Source: Rheinheimera oceanensis
Lineage (GTDB): Bacteria; Pseudomonadota; Gammaproteobacteria; Enterobacterales; Alteromonadaceae
DNA length: 64,000 nucleotides
Assembly (NCBI RefSeq): GCF_018831085.1
Contig: NZ_JAGPNM010000006.1
Span: 62,001-126,000 of the forward strand
Direction of reading: 5' to 3'
The notes beneath the pieces are model-generated. The model ran no database searches. It worked only from the letters and a program-made list of their open reading frames with translations, and was not told the DNA's origin. Made by a program: the position numbers and the translations under genes. Numbering within the stretch: the stretch's first letter is position 1; every line of letters begins with the position of its first letter. Of this stretch, positions 9,413 through 18,534 are shown in pieces.

Positions 9413-10297
9413 ATGGATATCCGCAGCGCACAGCTGTTTCAGCATCTGGCCAGCAGCCTGAATTTCAGCAAAACCAGCGAACAACTTTATGTTAGCCCGC
9501 CCACGCTAACCAGAGTGATCCAACGTTTGGAGCAAGAGTTAAATACTGAGTTATTTTACCGTGACAAGCGCTCAGTAAAACTAACGCCCGCCGGCCATCG
9601 CTTTCAGCAGTTTGTCAGGGTATGGCTGGATGAATGGCATCAACTGCAAATTGATTTACAACTGGCCAGTGCCGGGCTCAGTGGTGAAATCAGATTATTT
9701 TGTACTGTCACCGCCAGTTATAGCCATTTACCCGCAATTTTGGACCGGTTTCGCCTGATGTGCCCCAAAGCAGAGATAAAACTGACTACAGGTGATGCGT
9801 CAGCCGCTATCGAAAAAGTGCGGCTGGACGAGGCTGATATTGCGCTTGCTGCTCACCCTACAACCTTGCCGGCAAACATGGCTTTTCGTAGTATCGCCAA
9901 GCTGCCGGTACAGATGATTGCGCCGGTTATTCCGTGTAAAGTGAACGATTTGCTGCAGAAACACCCCATCCCCTGGCAGGATATACCGGTGATCCTGCCT
10001 GAACACGGCCCGGCACGCAGCCGCTTCGACCGCTGGCTGCACGATACCGGTATTAACCCGCCGGTAGTGGCTAAAGTAGACGGGCATGAAGCTATGGTAT
10101 CTATGGTAGCGCTGGGCACCGGCATTGCACTGGCAGCTGATGCCGTAGTGTTACACAGCCCGGTACGTGACCGGGTGCGTAGCCTGGAGTTGGGGTATCA
10201 GTTTGAAGCTTTTGATTTAGGCGTATGTATGCTGAGCAAACGTTTGAACGAGCCGCTGATCCAGGCATTTTGGCAAGTCGCTGTTGCAAAAAACTAG
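9413..10297 (+). CDS. ilvY: LysR-family activator of ilvC
   Basis: Senses the IlvC substrates and activates ilvC. The N-terminal helix-turn-helix (residues 1-60, LYVSPPTLTRVIQRLEQEL) and the effector domain match E. coli IlvY closely, including SYSHLPAILDRFR, IKLTTGDA and GHEAMVSMVALGTG. I chose the ATG at 9413 because it aligns with the E. coli start (MDxR). An in-frame ATG at 9398 would add five residues. Divergent to ilvC. Confidence 0.93.
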   Translation: MDIRSAQLFQHLASSLNFSKTSEQLYVSPPTLTRVIQRLEQELNTELFYRDKRSVKLTPAGHRFQQFVRVWLDEWHQLQIDLQLASAGLSGEIRLFCTVTASYSHLPAILDRFRLMCPKAEIKLTTGDASAAIEKVRLDEADIALAAHPTTLPANMAFRSIAKLPVQMIAPVIPCKVNDLLQKHPIPWQDIPVILPEHGPARSRFDRWLHDTGINPPVVAKVDGHEAMVSMVALGTGIALAADAVVLHSPVRDRVRSLELGYQFEAFDLGVCMLSKRLNEPLIQAFWQVAVAKN

Positions 10298-10324
10298 AAG
10301 CTGCAACGGCAGCTTCTTTATTTT
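10297..10324. terminator. bidirectional terminator between ilvY and sspB
   Basis: GAAGCTGC, loop AACG, GCAGCTTC (10297-10316), then TTTATTTT on the plus strand. On the minus strand the hairpin is followed by TAGTTTTTTG. It overlaps the ends of both convergent genes. Confidence 0.8.
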
Positions 10325-10737
10325 ATGACTTTCAGATGCGAGCCTTTCTTTGGCTTGGGTGGCTCGGGATGAGTATCATCATGATCGAAGTTTTCGCTAA
10401 AAATATCAGCTTCATCTTCTTCCTCTTCCAGAGTAAATACTGTACCAGCGCCATTTTCGCGGGCATATATTGCTAGTACGGCATTCACCGGAATATAAAG
10501 TGCAAATGGCTGACCGCCGAAGCGGGCATTAAAAGTTACTGCATCATTGCCCAGCTGCAGATTGCCTACAGCTGAGGGCGTAACATTTAGTACAATCTGG
10601 CCATTTTGAATAAACTGAGTGGGTACTTTCACCCGCTCAAAAGTGGCATCCACAACCAGATAAGGAGTACAGTTATTATCTACAATCCACTCGTAAAACG
10701 CCCGTAATAAATAAGGGCGGTTTGCCGTCATTTTCAT
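10318..10737 (-). CDS. sspB: ClpXP protease specificity-enhancing factor SspB
   Basis: Adaptor that delivers ssrA-tagged proteins to ClpXP. The folded N-terminal domain (RPYLLRAFYEWIVDN, FNARFGGQPF, VLAIYARENGAG) is followed by an acidic linker of low complexity from about residue 100. The C-terminal tail KGSHLKVIK corresponds to the ClpX-binding peptide of E. coli SspB. The start codon shares one base with the sspA stop (TGATG), implying translational coupling. Confidence 0.95.
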   Translation of the reverse strand: MKMTANRPYLLRAFYEWIVDNNCTPYLVVDATFERVKVPTQFIQNGQIVLNVTPSAVGNLQLGNDAVTFNARFGGQPFALYIPVNAVLAIYARENGAGTVFTLEEEEDEADIFSENFDHDDTHPEPPKPKKGSHLKVIK

Positions 10738-11375
10738 CAGAACTTCATTCCTCTGCGGATCTCACGTTCAATATCCGTTAAAGATGCCTGGAATGCGTCC
10801 CGTTCAAAAATACGTGTCATGTAGTTTTTCAGCTCTTTACTGCCTGGGCCGCTCAGTTCAATGCCCAGTAAAGGCAAGCGCCATAATAAGGCAGCCATGT
10901 AGCAATCAACCAGACCAAACTCTTCGCTCATAAAAAATGGCGCTTCATTAAACAGCGGCGCAATGGATAGCAAGCCTTCTTTCAGTTCCTGCCTTGCTGT
11001 GGCGGCGTTGTCGTCGTTATTCAATATGGCTGTAGCCTGGCGATACCAGTCTTTTTCAATGCGATACATCATCAAGCGGGCCTGGCCACGTGCTACAGGA
11101 TATACCGGCATCAGTGGTGGATGCGGAAAACGTTCATCCAGATATTCCATAATAATATTAGCTTGATACAACGCCAGCTCACGATCAAGCAAAGTTGGCA
11201 GGCTACCATACGGATTTACTTCGTACAGGTCCTCCGGCAAGTTATCTTGTGCGACCTGAAGAATATCGACAGTTACGCCTTTTTCTGCCAGTACTATGCG
11301 TACCTGATGACTGAACATATCATCAGCTGCTGAGAACAACGTCATCACAGGGCGTTTATTGGCAGTGATCGCCAT
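10737..11375 (-). CDS. sspA: stringent starvation protein A
   Basis: RNA polymerase-associated protein with a glutathione-transferase fold that lacks GST activity; it acts in stationary-phase and acid stress and in phage P1 late transcription in E. coli. The diagnostic stretch EYLDERFPHPPLMPVYPVAR is conserved. I start at 11375 (MAITANKRPVMTLF): GGAGG lies 6 bases upstream and the length (212 residues) matches the family. The longer frame adds ten non-conserved residues. First gene of the sspAB operon. Confidence 0.95.
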   Translation of the reverse strand: MAITANKRPVMTLFSAADDMFSHQVRIVLAEKGVTVDILQVAQDNLPEDLYEVNPYGSLPTLLDRELALYQANIIMEYLDERFPHPPLMPVYPVARGQARLMMYRIEKDWYRQATAILNNDDNAATARQELKEGLLSIAPLFNEAPFFMSEEFGLVDCYMAALLWRLPLLGIELSGPGSKELKNYMTRIFERDAFQASLTDIEREIRRGMKF

Positions 11376-11389
11376 GTCTTCCTCCGGTA

Positions 11390-11423
11390 AAATAAAAAAC
11401 GGCAAAGGGGCGCGAAGGCCCCT
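11390..11423 (-). terminator. probable terminator of the pet operon
   Basis: AGGGGC (11406-11411) pairs with GCCCCT (11418-11423). On the minus strand the hairpin is followed by TTTGCCGTTTTTT. It lies between the petC stop and the sspA ribosome site. Confidence 0.55.
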
Positions 11424-11450
11424 GTAAACATATCTAGTTGATATAACTAG

Positions 11451-12188
11451 TTAATGTACATCTTTCCAATATTCTTTCTTCAGCAAATAAGCCAGCACAA
11501 AGAAAATCAGCAGGAACACCATAACCTTAATGCCCAACGCGCGGGCTTCCAGCTTGGTTGGTTCACCAACATATTCCAGATAGTTTACCAGATCTGCTAC
11601 AGCACGATCATATTCTTCTGCACTTAGCTCACCGCTGCCGTCGGTTTTAATACCAACATAAACTTCTTTTGACGCACCATCTACCAACCTGGTTTCATAA
11701 GCTTTATACGGCACGCCCTGCAATTCCTGCAATACATGCGGCATACCCACCAGTGGAAATACATCGTTGTTTACGCCAAACGGACGTGACGGGTCAGCAT
11801 AAAAACTACGCAGATAGGTATATAACCAATTTGGGCCACGTACACGGGCTACGTTAGTTAAATCCGGCGGCGTAGCGCCAAACCACTTCTCACCGTCTTT
11901 TGCTGACATATTATTGGTAATATGATCACCTACTTTCTCACCGGTAAACATCAGGTTTTCCATACCTATTTCTTCCGGAATACCTAAATCGCTAAAGGTA
12001 CGTGAGTAGCGCTGATACTGCATCTGGTGACAGCCCAGACAGTAATTCTGAAACAGCCTGGCACCGTTTTGCAGCGATGCTTTATCTGTCAGATCAATAG
12101 GTGCTTTGTCCAGATGCACGGCCGGGCCAGCAGCCATCGCCCATGACGATGCTACCAATGCAATTACTGAAAATAAGTTCTTCATCAT
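11451..12188 (-). CDS. petC: ubiquinol-cytochrome c reductase, cytochrome c1 subunit
   Basis: Carries electrons from the Rieske centre to soluble cytochrome c in the bc1 complex, at the periplasmic face. A signal peptide (residues 1-20, ending AMAA) precedes the haem c attachment motif CLGCH at residues 50-54. A Met axial-ligand candidate lies in LVGMPHV. A single C-terminal membrane anchor (IKVMVFLLIFFVLAYLL) follows. The start overlaps the petB stop by one base. Last gene of petABC. Confidence 0.95.
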   Translation of the reverse strand: MMKNLFSVIALVASSWAMAAGPAVHLDKAPIDLTDKASLQNGARLFQNYCLGCHQMQYQRYSRTFSDLGIPEEIGMENLMFTGEKVGDHITNNMSAKDGEKWFGATPPDLTNVARVRGPNWLYTYLRSFYADPSRPFGVNNDVFPLVGMPHVLQELQGVPYKAYETRLVDGASKEVYVGIKTDGSGELSAEEYDRAVADLVNYLEYVGEPTKLEARALGIKVMVFLLIFFVLAYLLKKEYWKDVH

Positions 12189-13462
12189 CAGGTTAACCTT
12201 ACTGGTAATGGCTTGGTTTTCTCATTTTTGCTGTAAAACCACAACAAAATAAAGAAGCCAAAGTACGTAAATGAGAATATCTGCGCCAATAAGGTATAGA
12301 CACCTTCAGCTGGCAACACACCTAATACACCCAGCGCTACAAAGCTGATACAGAAGTTGATCAGGTTAGCAGTGTGCAGGCCACTACGGTAACGCAGAGA
12401 ACGCACCTTGCCTCTGTCCAGCCACGGTAACAAGGCTATTGCCAAAATAGCAGCGAACATAGCTACTGCGCCCATAAATGGGTGCGGAATAGCGCGTAAA
12501 ATGGCATAGAACGGCGTGAAATACCAAACAGGAGCAATGTGCGCTGGTGTTTTCAGAGCATTTGCCGGTTCAAAGTTTGGCGCTTCAAGGAAGTAACCAC
12601 CACCTTCAGGGAAGAAGAAAATAACCCAGGCAAAAATCAGCAGGAAGCCGGCTACGCCCAGTAAATCTTTAACGGTGTAGTACGGATGGAAAGGTATCGC
12701 ATCTACAATAACTTTCTTACCACCCCGGGTAAAATATTGATGGAAAGTGAATTTCTTATCCGCTTCAGTTTGTTCAACCGTACCGTCGTTATCTTTCTTA
12801 ATGTCAATACCGTCGGGGTTATTTGAACCTACCTCGTGCAGCGCCATAATATGCAGGAACACCAGAATAACCAGAACCAATGGCAGCGCAATAACGTGCA
12901 GTGCGAAGAAACGGTTTAATGTAGCGCCGGAGATCACGTAATCACCACGGATCCACAGGGTTAAATCTTCGCCAATAAACGGAATAGTACCAAAAATGCC
13001 GATGATAACCTGTGCTCCCCAGAACGACATCTGGCCCCAGGGTAACAAGTAACCCATGAAAGCTTCAGCCATTAACACCAGGAATATCAACATACCGAAA
13101 ATCCACAATAGCTCGCGTGGCTTCTGGTAAGAGCCGTACATCATGCCGCGTAGCATGTGCAGATAAACAACAACAAAAAATGCCGACGCACCGGTAGAGT
13201 GCATATAACGCAACAACCAGCCGTAATCAACATCACGCATGATGTATTCAACAGAAGCAAAAGCGCCTTCTGCAGAAGGTACGTAGTTCATTGTCAGCCA
13301 GATACCTGTCAGGATCTGATTAACCAGCACCAACATGGCCAGTGAGCCGAAAAAGTACCAGAAGTTAAAGTTTTTTGGCGCCGGGTACTGCATAACATGC
13401 AGATTCATCTTATCCATAAAGGGTAAGCGGTATTCAATCCAGCTCATCAGATTTTTAAACAT
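12188..13462 (-). CDS. petB: ubiquinol-cytochrome c reductase, cytochrome b subunit
   Basis: Membrane core of the bc1 complex with two b haems and the quinol-oxidation and quinone-reduction sites. 424 residues with eight or more membrane segments. Haem-ligand histidines lie in RYMHSTGASAFF and VYLHMLRGM on helix B, and in RFFALHVIALPL and FLHIMALHEVGSNNP on helix D. The Qo-site PEW motif of many homologues appears here as PVWYFTP. Overlaps petA and petC by one base each. Confidence 0.96.
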   Translation of the reverse strand: MFKNLMSWIEYRLPFMDKMNLHVMQYPAPKNFNFWYFFGSLAMLVLVNQILTGIWLTMNYVPSAEGAFASVEYIMRDVDYGWLLRYMHSTGASAFFVVVYLHMLRGMMYGSYQKPRELLWIFGMLIFLVLMAEAFMGYLLPWGQMSFWGAQVIIGIFGTIPFIGEDLTLWIRGDYVISGATLNRFFALHVIALPLVLVILVFLHIMALHEVGSNNPDGIDIKKDNDGTVEQTEADKKFTFHQYFTRGGKKVIVDAIPFHPYYTVKDLLGVAGFLLIFAWVIFFFPEGGGYFLEAPNFEPANALKTPAHIAPVWYFTPFYAILRAIPHPFMGAVAMFAAILAIALLPWLDRGKVRSLRYRSGLHTANLINFCISFVALGVLGVLPAEGVYTLLAQIFSFTYFGFFILLWFYSKNEKTKPLPVRLT

Positions 13463-14052
13463 CAGACAGTCCCCTCATCTTCACCAATCAGGATGGTATT
13501 GTCGTCGGTAAACATATACGGAGGGATCTGCAGGTTTTTCGGTGCGGGTACGCTTTGAAATACGCGGCCGGCCATATCAAACTTAGAACCATGGCAAGGG
13601 CAGAAAAAGCCTGATTTGACGCCTTCAACCTGAGCGGCGAAATCATTAATGATATAAGTTGGTGAGCACCCCAGGTGAGTACAGATACCAACTGCAACAA
13701 AGATTTCCGGTTTTTTTGAGCGATGACGGTTTTGTGCATAAGCAGGTTGTTGCTCAACTTCAGACTCAGGGTCACGTAGTTTATCTTCGTGCGTAGCCAG
13801 CTCGTCCAGCATTGCTTGAGGCCGCTTTACAATCCACACCGGCTTACCACGCCATTCAACCCGAATTAACTGGCCCGGCTCAAGCTTACTGATGTCCGCA
13901 CTGACCGCTGCCCCAGCCTGTTTTGCCTTTTCACTTGGCATCCAGGACGCGACAAAAGGCACAGCAGCTCCGATAGCTCCCACGCCCCCTACCACTGAGG
14001 TTGCAATGGTAAGGAAGCGGCGGCGACCATGATCTACAGGCGCATTGCTCAT
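13462..14052 (-). CDS. petA: ubiquinol-cytochrome c reductase, Rieske iron-sulfur subunit
   Basis: Takes the first electron from ubiquinol. The N-terminus has a twin-arginine motif (GRRRFLTIA) in front of a hydrophobic anchor, as expected for Tat-dependent Rieske proteins. The 2Fe-2S ligands are in CTHLGC and CPCHGSKFD. 196 residues, the usual proteobacterial length. First gene of petABC. Confidence 0.96.
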   Translation of the reverse strand: MSNAPVDHGRRRFLTIATSVVGGVGAIGAAVPFVASWMPSEKAKQAGAAVSADISKLEPGQLIRVEWRGKPVWIVKRPQAMLDELATHEDKLRDPESEVEQQPAYAQNRHRSKKPEIFVAVGICTHLGCSPTYIINDFAAQVEGVKSGFFCPCHGSKFDMAGRVFQSVPAPKNLQIPPYMFTDDNTILIGEDEGTV

Positions 14053-14262
14053 CCACTCATCTCCACGTTAACGCTTAAACAGAATTTAAGCGGCTGAATT
14101 TCAGCAATTATTATAAATCGAAAAAATATCGCCGATCATAATGAAAAGCCCTGCTTTACACAAGGATTAAGGCGGGCTGAATCAGTATTATCTTAATGCT
14201 TTGCGTTATACGGCAAGCTTTAGCCGCCAGTTTGCAGCAACAGAACAACGCAAATTATAGGC

Positions 14263-14290
14263 GAAAAAAACCCGGCAACAGGGCCGGGTT
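14263..14290 (-). terminator. terminator of rplM-rpsI
   Basis: AACCCGGC pairs with GCCGGGTT around a six-base loop. On the minus strand it is followed by a run of T. It lies just after the rpsI stop. Confidence 0.85.
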
Positions 14291-14309
14291 CTGGTACTGG
14301 ATAAAACGA

Positions 14310-14702
14310 TTAACGTTTTGAGTACTGTGGACGTTTACGTGCTTTACGCAGACCCACTTTCTTACGTTCAACCTGACGGGCATCACGGGTAACGAAGCCT
14401 GCTTTACGCAGTGCAGGGCGCAATGACTCGTCAAACTCCATCAGTGCACGGGTAATACCGTGACGGATAGCACCGGCCTGACCGCTGATACCACCACCTT
14501 TAACAGTGATGTACAGGTCGAATTTCTCAACCATACCAACCAGCTCTAATGGTTGCTTAACAATCATACAAGCGGTTTCGCGGCCGAAGTATTCAGTTAA
14601 CGCGCGCTGATTAACAACGATGTTACCTGAACCGGCTTTGATGAATACGCGGGCCGTTGAGCTTTTACGACGACCAGTTCCGTAATATTGATTCTGTGCC
14701 AT
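14310..14702 (-). CDS. rpsI: 30S ribosomal protein S9
   Basis: Small-subunit protein whose C-terminal tail reaches the P-site tRNA. 130 residues, with the conserved N-terminus [16 protein letters not shown], the [15 protein letters not shown] core and the basic tail ending RPQYSKR. Second gene of the rplM-rpsI operon, 12 bp after rplM. Confidence 0.98.
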   Translation of the reverse strand: MAQNQYYGTGRRKSSTARVFIKAGSGNIVVNQRALTEYFGRETACMIVKQPLELVGMVEKFDLYITVKGGGISGQAGAIRHGITRALMEFDESLRPALRKAGFVTRDARQVERKKVGLRKARKRPQYSKR

Positions 14703-14714
14703 ATTATGCTCCGA

Positions 14715-15143
14715 TTAAATATCTAATACTTGCGGTTGCTGAGCAGCATGCTGATGCTCTGCGCCGGCGTAAACTTTCAACTTACGGAACATAGCGCGGC
14801 CCAGCGGGCCTTTTGGCAACATGCCTTTGATGGCAAGTTCCAGTACCATTTCTGGCTTTTTCGCGATCAATTTCTCGAAACTGATTTCCTTGATACCGCC
14901 TGGGAAGCCAGTGTGAGAATAATACATTTTGTTCTGAGCCTTAGCACCGGTAACTGCCACTTTCTCAGCGTTTACCACGATGATGTAATCACCGGTATCC
15001 ACGTGTGGAGTGTACTCTGGCTTGTGCTTGCCACGTAAACGGGCAGCGATTTCTGTTGCGATACGGCCCAGTGTTTTGCCTGACGCATCAACAACGTACC
15101 AGTCGCGGGTTACGCTTTCTGGCTTAGCAGTAAAAGTTTTCAT
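14715..15143 (-). CDS. rplM: 50S ribosomal protein L13
   Basis: Early-assembly large-subunit protein. 142 residues as in E. coli. Conserved features are [40 protein letters not shown] and [10 protein letters not shown]. Co-transcribed with rpsI. The structured leader upstream suggests autogenous control. Confidence 0.98.
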   Translation of the reverse strand: MKTFTAKPESVTRDWYVVDASGKTLGRIATEIAARLRGKHKPEYTPHVDTGDYIIVVNAEKVAVTGAKAQNKMYYSHTGFPGGIKEISFEKLIAKKPEMVLELAIKGMLPKGPLGRAMFRKLKVYAGAEHQHAAQQPQVLDI

Positions 15144-15172
15144 TTATCTATCCAAAAATAACTTAGTTACAC

Positions 15173-15245
15173 CTGACACCGTGCAGGGCTGATGCAGCGG
15201 GTGTCGTTAGCGTACCCCTTCGAGTACAAAAACTACCGGGCTAAC
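15173..15245 (-). promoter_or_regulatory. candidate structured leader of rplM-rpsI
   Basis: Upstream of rplM are two stacked inverted repeats: GACACC/GGTGTC (15175-15180 with 15200-15205), and GTTAGC/GCTAAC (15206-15211 with 15240-15245) enclosing GTAC/GTAC. E. coli L13 represses its own mRNA through the 5' leader. Similarity of this structure to that leader was not tested. Confidence 0.45.
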
Positions 15246-15346
15246 GGCAGTATTAGGCTGTAACGTAGGCCGGGCGCGGATTATATATTAACCTATTACA
15301 AAAATCAGCACTGCAAGCAGAAATTTCCACTTAAATAGCAAAAAAA

Positions 15347-16438
15347 TTATGGCAGATGCGCTTTAGCCAGATAATCGCGGGATTGCATTTCCTGCAACCG
15401 GCTAATACAGCGTTTAAACTCAAAACTTAAAATACCGTCGCTGTATAGCTGTTCCAACGCAACTTCGGCTGAAATAATCAATTTTACATGCCGCTCATAA
15501 AACTCATCGACCAGCGCAATAAAGCGCCGGGCTACGTCATCATTGTGCCGCCCCATGGCTTTTACACCAGACAGCAGCACAGTATGGTAGCAACGGCTAA
15601 GCTCCATATAGTCATACTGACTACGTGCTGTTTCACATAACTCATTAAACGCAAACCAGACAATACCATCGGCTTCATGCCGTGCGCTCAGCTTACGGTT
15701 GGCCACTTCTATTTGCGCATCTTGCTGTCGCGGCTCTGTAGACAGCGCATTAAAGTACTGCAACAGGTTTGTCTCTGCCGGTGTATCAAGCGGGAAGTGA
15801 TAAATTTCTGCTTTTTCCAGTGTACGCAAACGGTAGTCAATGCCACTGTCTACATTAACCGTTTGCGTATGCTGTTTAATTAACGCTATTGCCGGCAAAA
15901 ACCGTGCGCGTTGCAAGCCATTACGATACAGGCCATCTGGCTCAATATTTGACGTTGCCACCAGCGTAATACCCCGCGCAAACAAGGCTTGCATTAACGT
16001 GCCGAGGATCATCGCATCAGTAATATCTGAGACAAAAAACTCGTCAAAGCACAGAATATCAGTTTCCTGCTTAAACTTATCCGCCACTTTTTCCAGCGGA
16101 TCACTGACACCTTTTTGCAGTTTCAGCTCTTCATGCACCCGGTGCATAAAACGGTGAAAATGTATCCGTAGTTTACGTGTTGTCGGCAGACATTCGTAAA
16201 AGGTATCGACCAGATAAGTTTTACCCCGGCCAACTCCGCCCCAGAAATATAAACCTTTCAACGGTTGCTGCACTGCAGCCTTGCCGGTTAGCCGCTGCCA
16301 CAGCGATGGCGTTACAGGCTGATGACTGACTATGTCATCGTAAAGTCGTTGCAACTGAGCAACGGCAAAAGCCTGTGCAGCATCATGCTGAAAGTCATCC
16401 TGCGTTAAATCTTGCTGGTATTTTTCTAGTGGTGTCAT
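15347..16438 (-). CDS. zapE: cell division ATPase ZapE (AFG1 family)
   Basis: AAA-type ATPase linked to Z-ring function under stress. Walker A GGVGRGKT and Walker B LCFDEFFVSD are present, with the long conserved tract ITDAMILGTLMQALFARGIT and the C-terminal EFKRCISRLQEMQS. The ATG at 16438 (MTPLEKYQ) aligns with the E. coli start region and gives 363 residues. A TTG at 16468 would add ten residues and has AAGG too close upstream. Opposite in orientation to zapG, as in enterobacteria. Confidence 0.93.
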   Translation of the reverse strand: MTPLEKYQQDLTQDDFQHDAAQAFAVAQLQRLYDDIVSHQPVTPSLWQRLTGKAAVQQPLKGLYFWGGVGRGKTYLVDTFYECLPTTRKLRIHFHRFMHRVHEELKLQKGVSDPLEKVADKFKQETDILCFDEFFVSDITDAMILGTLMQALFARGITLVATSNIEPDGLYRNGLQRARFLPAIALIKQHTQTVNVDSGIDYRLRTLEKAEIYHFPLDTPAETNLLQYFNALSTEPRQQDAQIEVANRKLSARHEADGIVWFAFNELCETARSQYDYMELSRCYHTVLLSGVKAMGRHNDDVARRFIALVDEFYERHVKLIISAEVALEQLYSDGILSFEFKRCISRLQEMQSRDYLAKAHLP

Positions 16439-16563
16439 CTGAGTACTACTTGAAAGCTGATATGCCAAGCCTTAAATAAGACGATTAATAGTAACATGCC
16501 TTACCACTCTGTATAAGAAGTTAGGTTACACTTATTACTGAATTTACCCCCGCAGGAGTTGTT

Positions 16564-17004
16564 ATGGAATATATGTACGCTGCAGCCTGGCTGCTTGCAG
16601 GTTTAGTAATAGGTGCTGGCATTGCACGCTGGTTAACGCTGAAACAGTTTAACAGGCATAAATTGCAACTGGAATTGGAGGAAAGCCAAACTCAGTTAAA
16701 GCAATACCGGCATGATGTTTCAGAGCATCTGGAAACCACTAACCAGCTTATGACCCAGCTGCAGGACAATTACGCCCGCATTGCCCGCCATATTGCTGAC
16801 TCTAAAATGCAGCTGGTAGAGCGCCCGACTGAATCAGTACGTCAGGATATTAACTACCTCTCCGGTGATACCGCGGCTTATATTCGCCAGTCACTAAATC
16901 AAATTGACGAAAAGCGCCGGATTTATTCCACTGCAGAGCAACAACCACGTGATTATTCCGGCGAAGCCAGTGGCCTTATTAAGGAACGTAAAGCTACAGA
17001 ATAA
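16564..17004 (+). CDS. zapG: Z-ring associated protein ZapG (YhcB, DUF1043)
   Basis: Single-pass inner-membrane protein involved in envelope growth and division. An N-terminal membrane helix (residues 5-23, AAWLLAGLVIGAGIARWL) is followed by a heptad-rich coiled coil (about 30-85) and a disordered tail. 146 residues. AGGAG precedes the ATG. Neighbours zapE and degQ are the same as in E. coli. Confidence 0.93.
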   Translation: MEYMYAAAWLLAGLVIGAGIARWLTLKQFNRHKLQLELEESQTQLKQYRHDVSEHLETTNQLMTQLQDNYARIARHIADSKMQLVERPTESVRQDINYLSGDTAAYIRQSLNQIDEKRRIYSTAEQQPRDYSGEASGLIKERKATE

Positions 17005-17091
17005 TTTGTTACATAAAACAAAACCGTCAGCTGAACTTTTTTTATTAAGACACGTTCTTAGTCGCACAATGTTAAAGGAGACTATTACGCT

Positions 17092-18441
17092 ATGAATAAG
17101 AAATTGTCATTGCTTGGCGCAGCTGTTGCTGCCAGTCTGTTGTTGACAACGCCACAACCGGCAGATGCCAGAATACCGCTGTTCTCATCAGAGCAGGAAA
17201 TGCCGACTCTGGCCCCAATGCTCGAACAGGCAACACCGGCAGTGGTCCATATTTCGGTTGAAGGCAGCCGCGAGGTACGTCAGCGTTTACCTGAAGCTTT
17301 TCGCTATTTCTTTGGCCAGCGCGGTCAGGGCGAGTACCGCGAAGAGCGTCCTTTCAGAGGCCTGGGCTCTGGTGTGGTAATTGACGCAGCCAAAGGTTAT
17401 ATCGTTACCAATAACCACGTTATTCAGGATGCTAAAGACATTGAAGTACGGCTAAAAGATGGCCGTACTTTTAAAGCGAAGAAACTCGGTGCGGATCCGG
17501 AAAGCGATATCGCCTTGCTACAAATTGAAGCAAAAAAACTGGTGCAAATTCCGCTGGCCGACTCAGATAAAACCCGGGTCGGCGATTTTGCTATTGCCAT
17601 TGGTAACCCTTTTGGTCTGGAGCAAACTGTTACCTCCGGCATTATCAGTGCGCTGGGCCGTGGCGGCCTGGGCATAGAAGGCCTGGAAGATTTTATTCAA
17701 ACCGATGCCGCCATTAATAGCGGCAACTCCGGTGGTGCTTTGGTTAACCTGCGCGGCGAACTCATCGGCATTAATACCGCGATCCTGGGACCAAACGGCG
17801 GCAATATCGGCATTGGTTTTGCCATTCCGTCCAATATGATGAAAAACCTGGTTGATCAGATTATTGAACATGGCGAAATTCGTCGCGGCAGCTTAGGCAT
17901 CAGAGGACAAGATGTCACTGCCGACTTAACTGAAGCAATGAACTTAAGTGTTAGCCGGGGAGCCTTTGTTAATGAAGTTCTGCCTGACAGCGCAGCAGAA
18001 AAAGCAGGGTTAAAATCCGGCGATGTTATTGTCAGCATGAATGGCAACAGGATCAGCTCGTTTTTGGAACTGCGCGCCAAAGTAGGTACACTGGGAGCTG
18101 GCCGCGAAGCCAAGCTTGGTATACTACGTGATGGCAAAGAGCGTACTGTAACGGTGAAGTTGCAGGAATTAGCCAGTGGCCAGGTCGCGGCCAATCAGAT
18201 GCACCCGATGCTGGACGGTGCCGAGTTGACTAACACTAACGGCGGCGTGAAAATTGATGCCGTAGCCAATAACTCAGCAGCAGCTCAGATAGGTTTACTG
18301 GCGGACGATGTAATCGTGGGTGTTAACCGCCAGCGTATTGCCAATCTGGCTGAACTGCGCAAAGCACTGGAGAACCGCAGTGGTGTAGCTGCACTTAATA
18401 TCCAGCGCGGCAATACTAATCTTTATGTGTTAATTCGCTGA
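17092..18441 (+). CDS. degQ: periplasmic serine endoprotease DegQ
   Basis: Periplasmic HtrA-family protease and chaperone for misfolded proteins. A signal peptide (1-26, ending ADA) precedes the trypsin-like domain with catalytic His109 (TNNHVI), Asp139 (SDIALL) and Ser213 (GNSGGAL). Two PDZ domains follow (about 255-345 and 365-449). Length (449) and the pairing with degS favour DegQ over DegP, but the two are close paralogues. Confidence 0.92.
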   Translation: MNKKLSLLGAAVAASLLLTTPQPADARIPLFSSEQEMPTLAPMLEQATPAVVHISVEGSREVRQRLPEAFRYFFGQRGQGEYREERPFRGLGSGVVIDAAKGYIVTNNHVIQDAKDIEVRLKDGRTFKAKKLGADPESDIALLQIEAKKLVQIPLADSDKTRVGDFAIAIGNPFGLEQTVTSGIISALGRGGLGIEGLEDFIQTDAAINSGNSGGALVNLRGELIGINTAILGPNGGNIGIGFAIPSNMMKNLVDQIIEHGEIRRGSLGIRGQDVTADLTEAMNLSVSRGAFVNEVLPDSAAEKAGLKSGDVIVSMNGNRISSFLELRAKVGTLGAGREAKLGILRDGKERTVTVKLQELASGQVAANQMHPMLDGAELTNTNGGVKIDAVANNSAAAQIGLLADDVIVGVNRQRIANLAELRKALENRSGVAALNIQRGNTNLYVLIR

Positions 18442-18534
18442 TAGCAAAGGTTTAAGCAGTAGCCCATGGCTACTGCTTAAACAATATTAATGCTATGCTA
18501 GCCTAACCTTAACTTTGCAGATAAATCAGAACCC

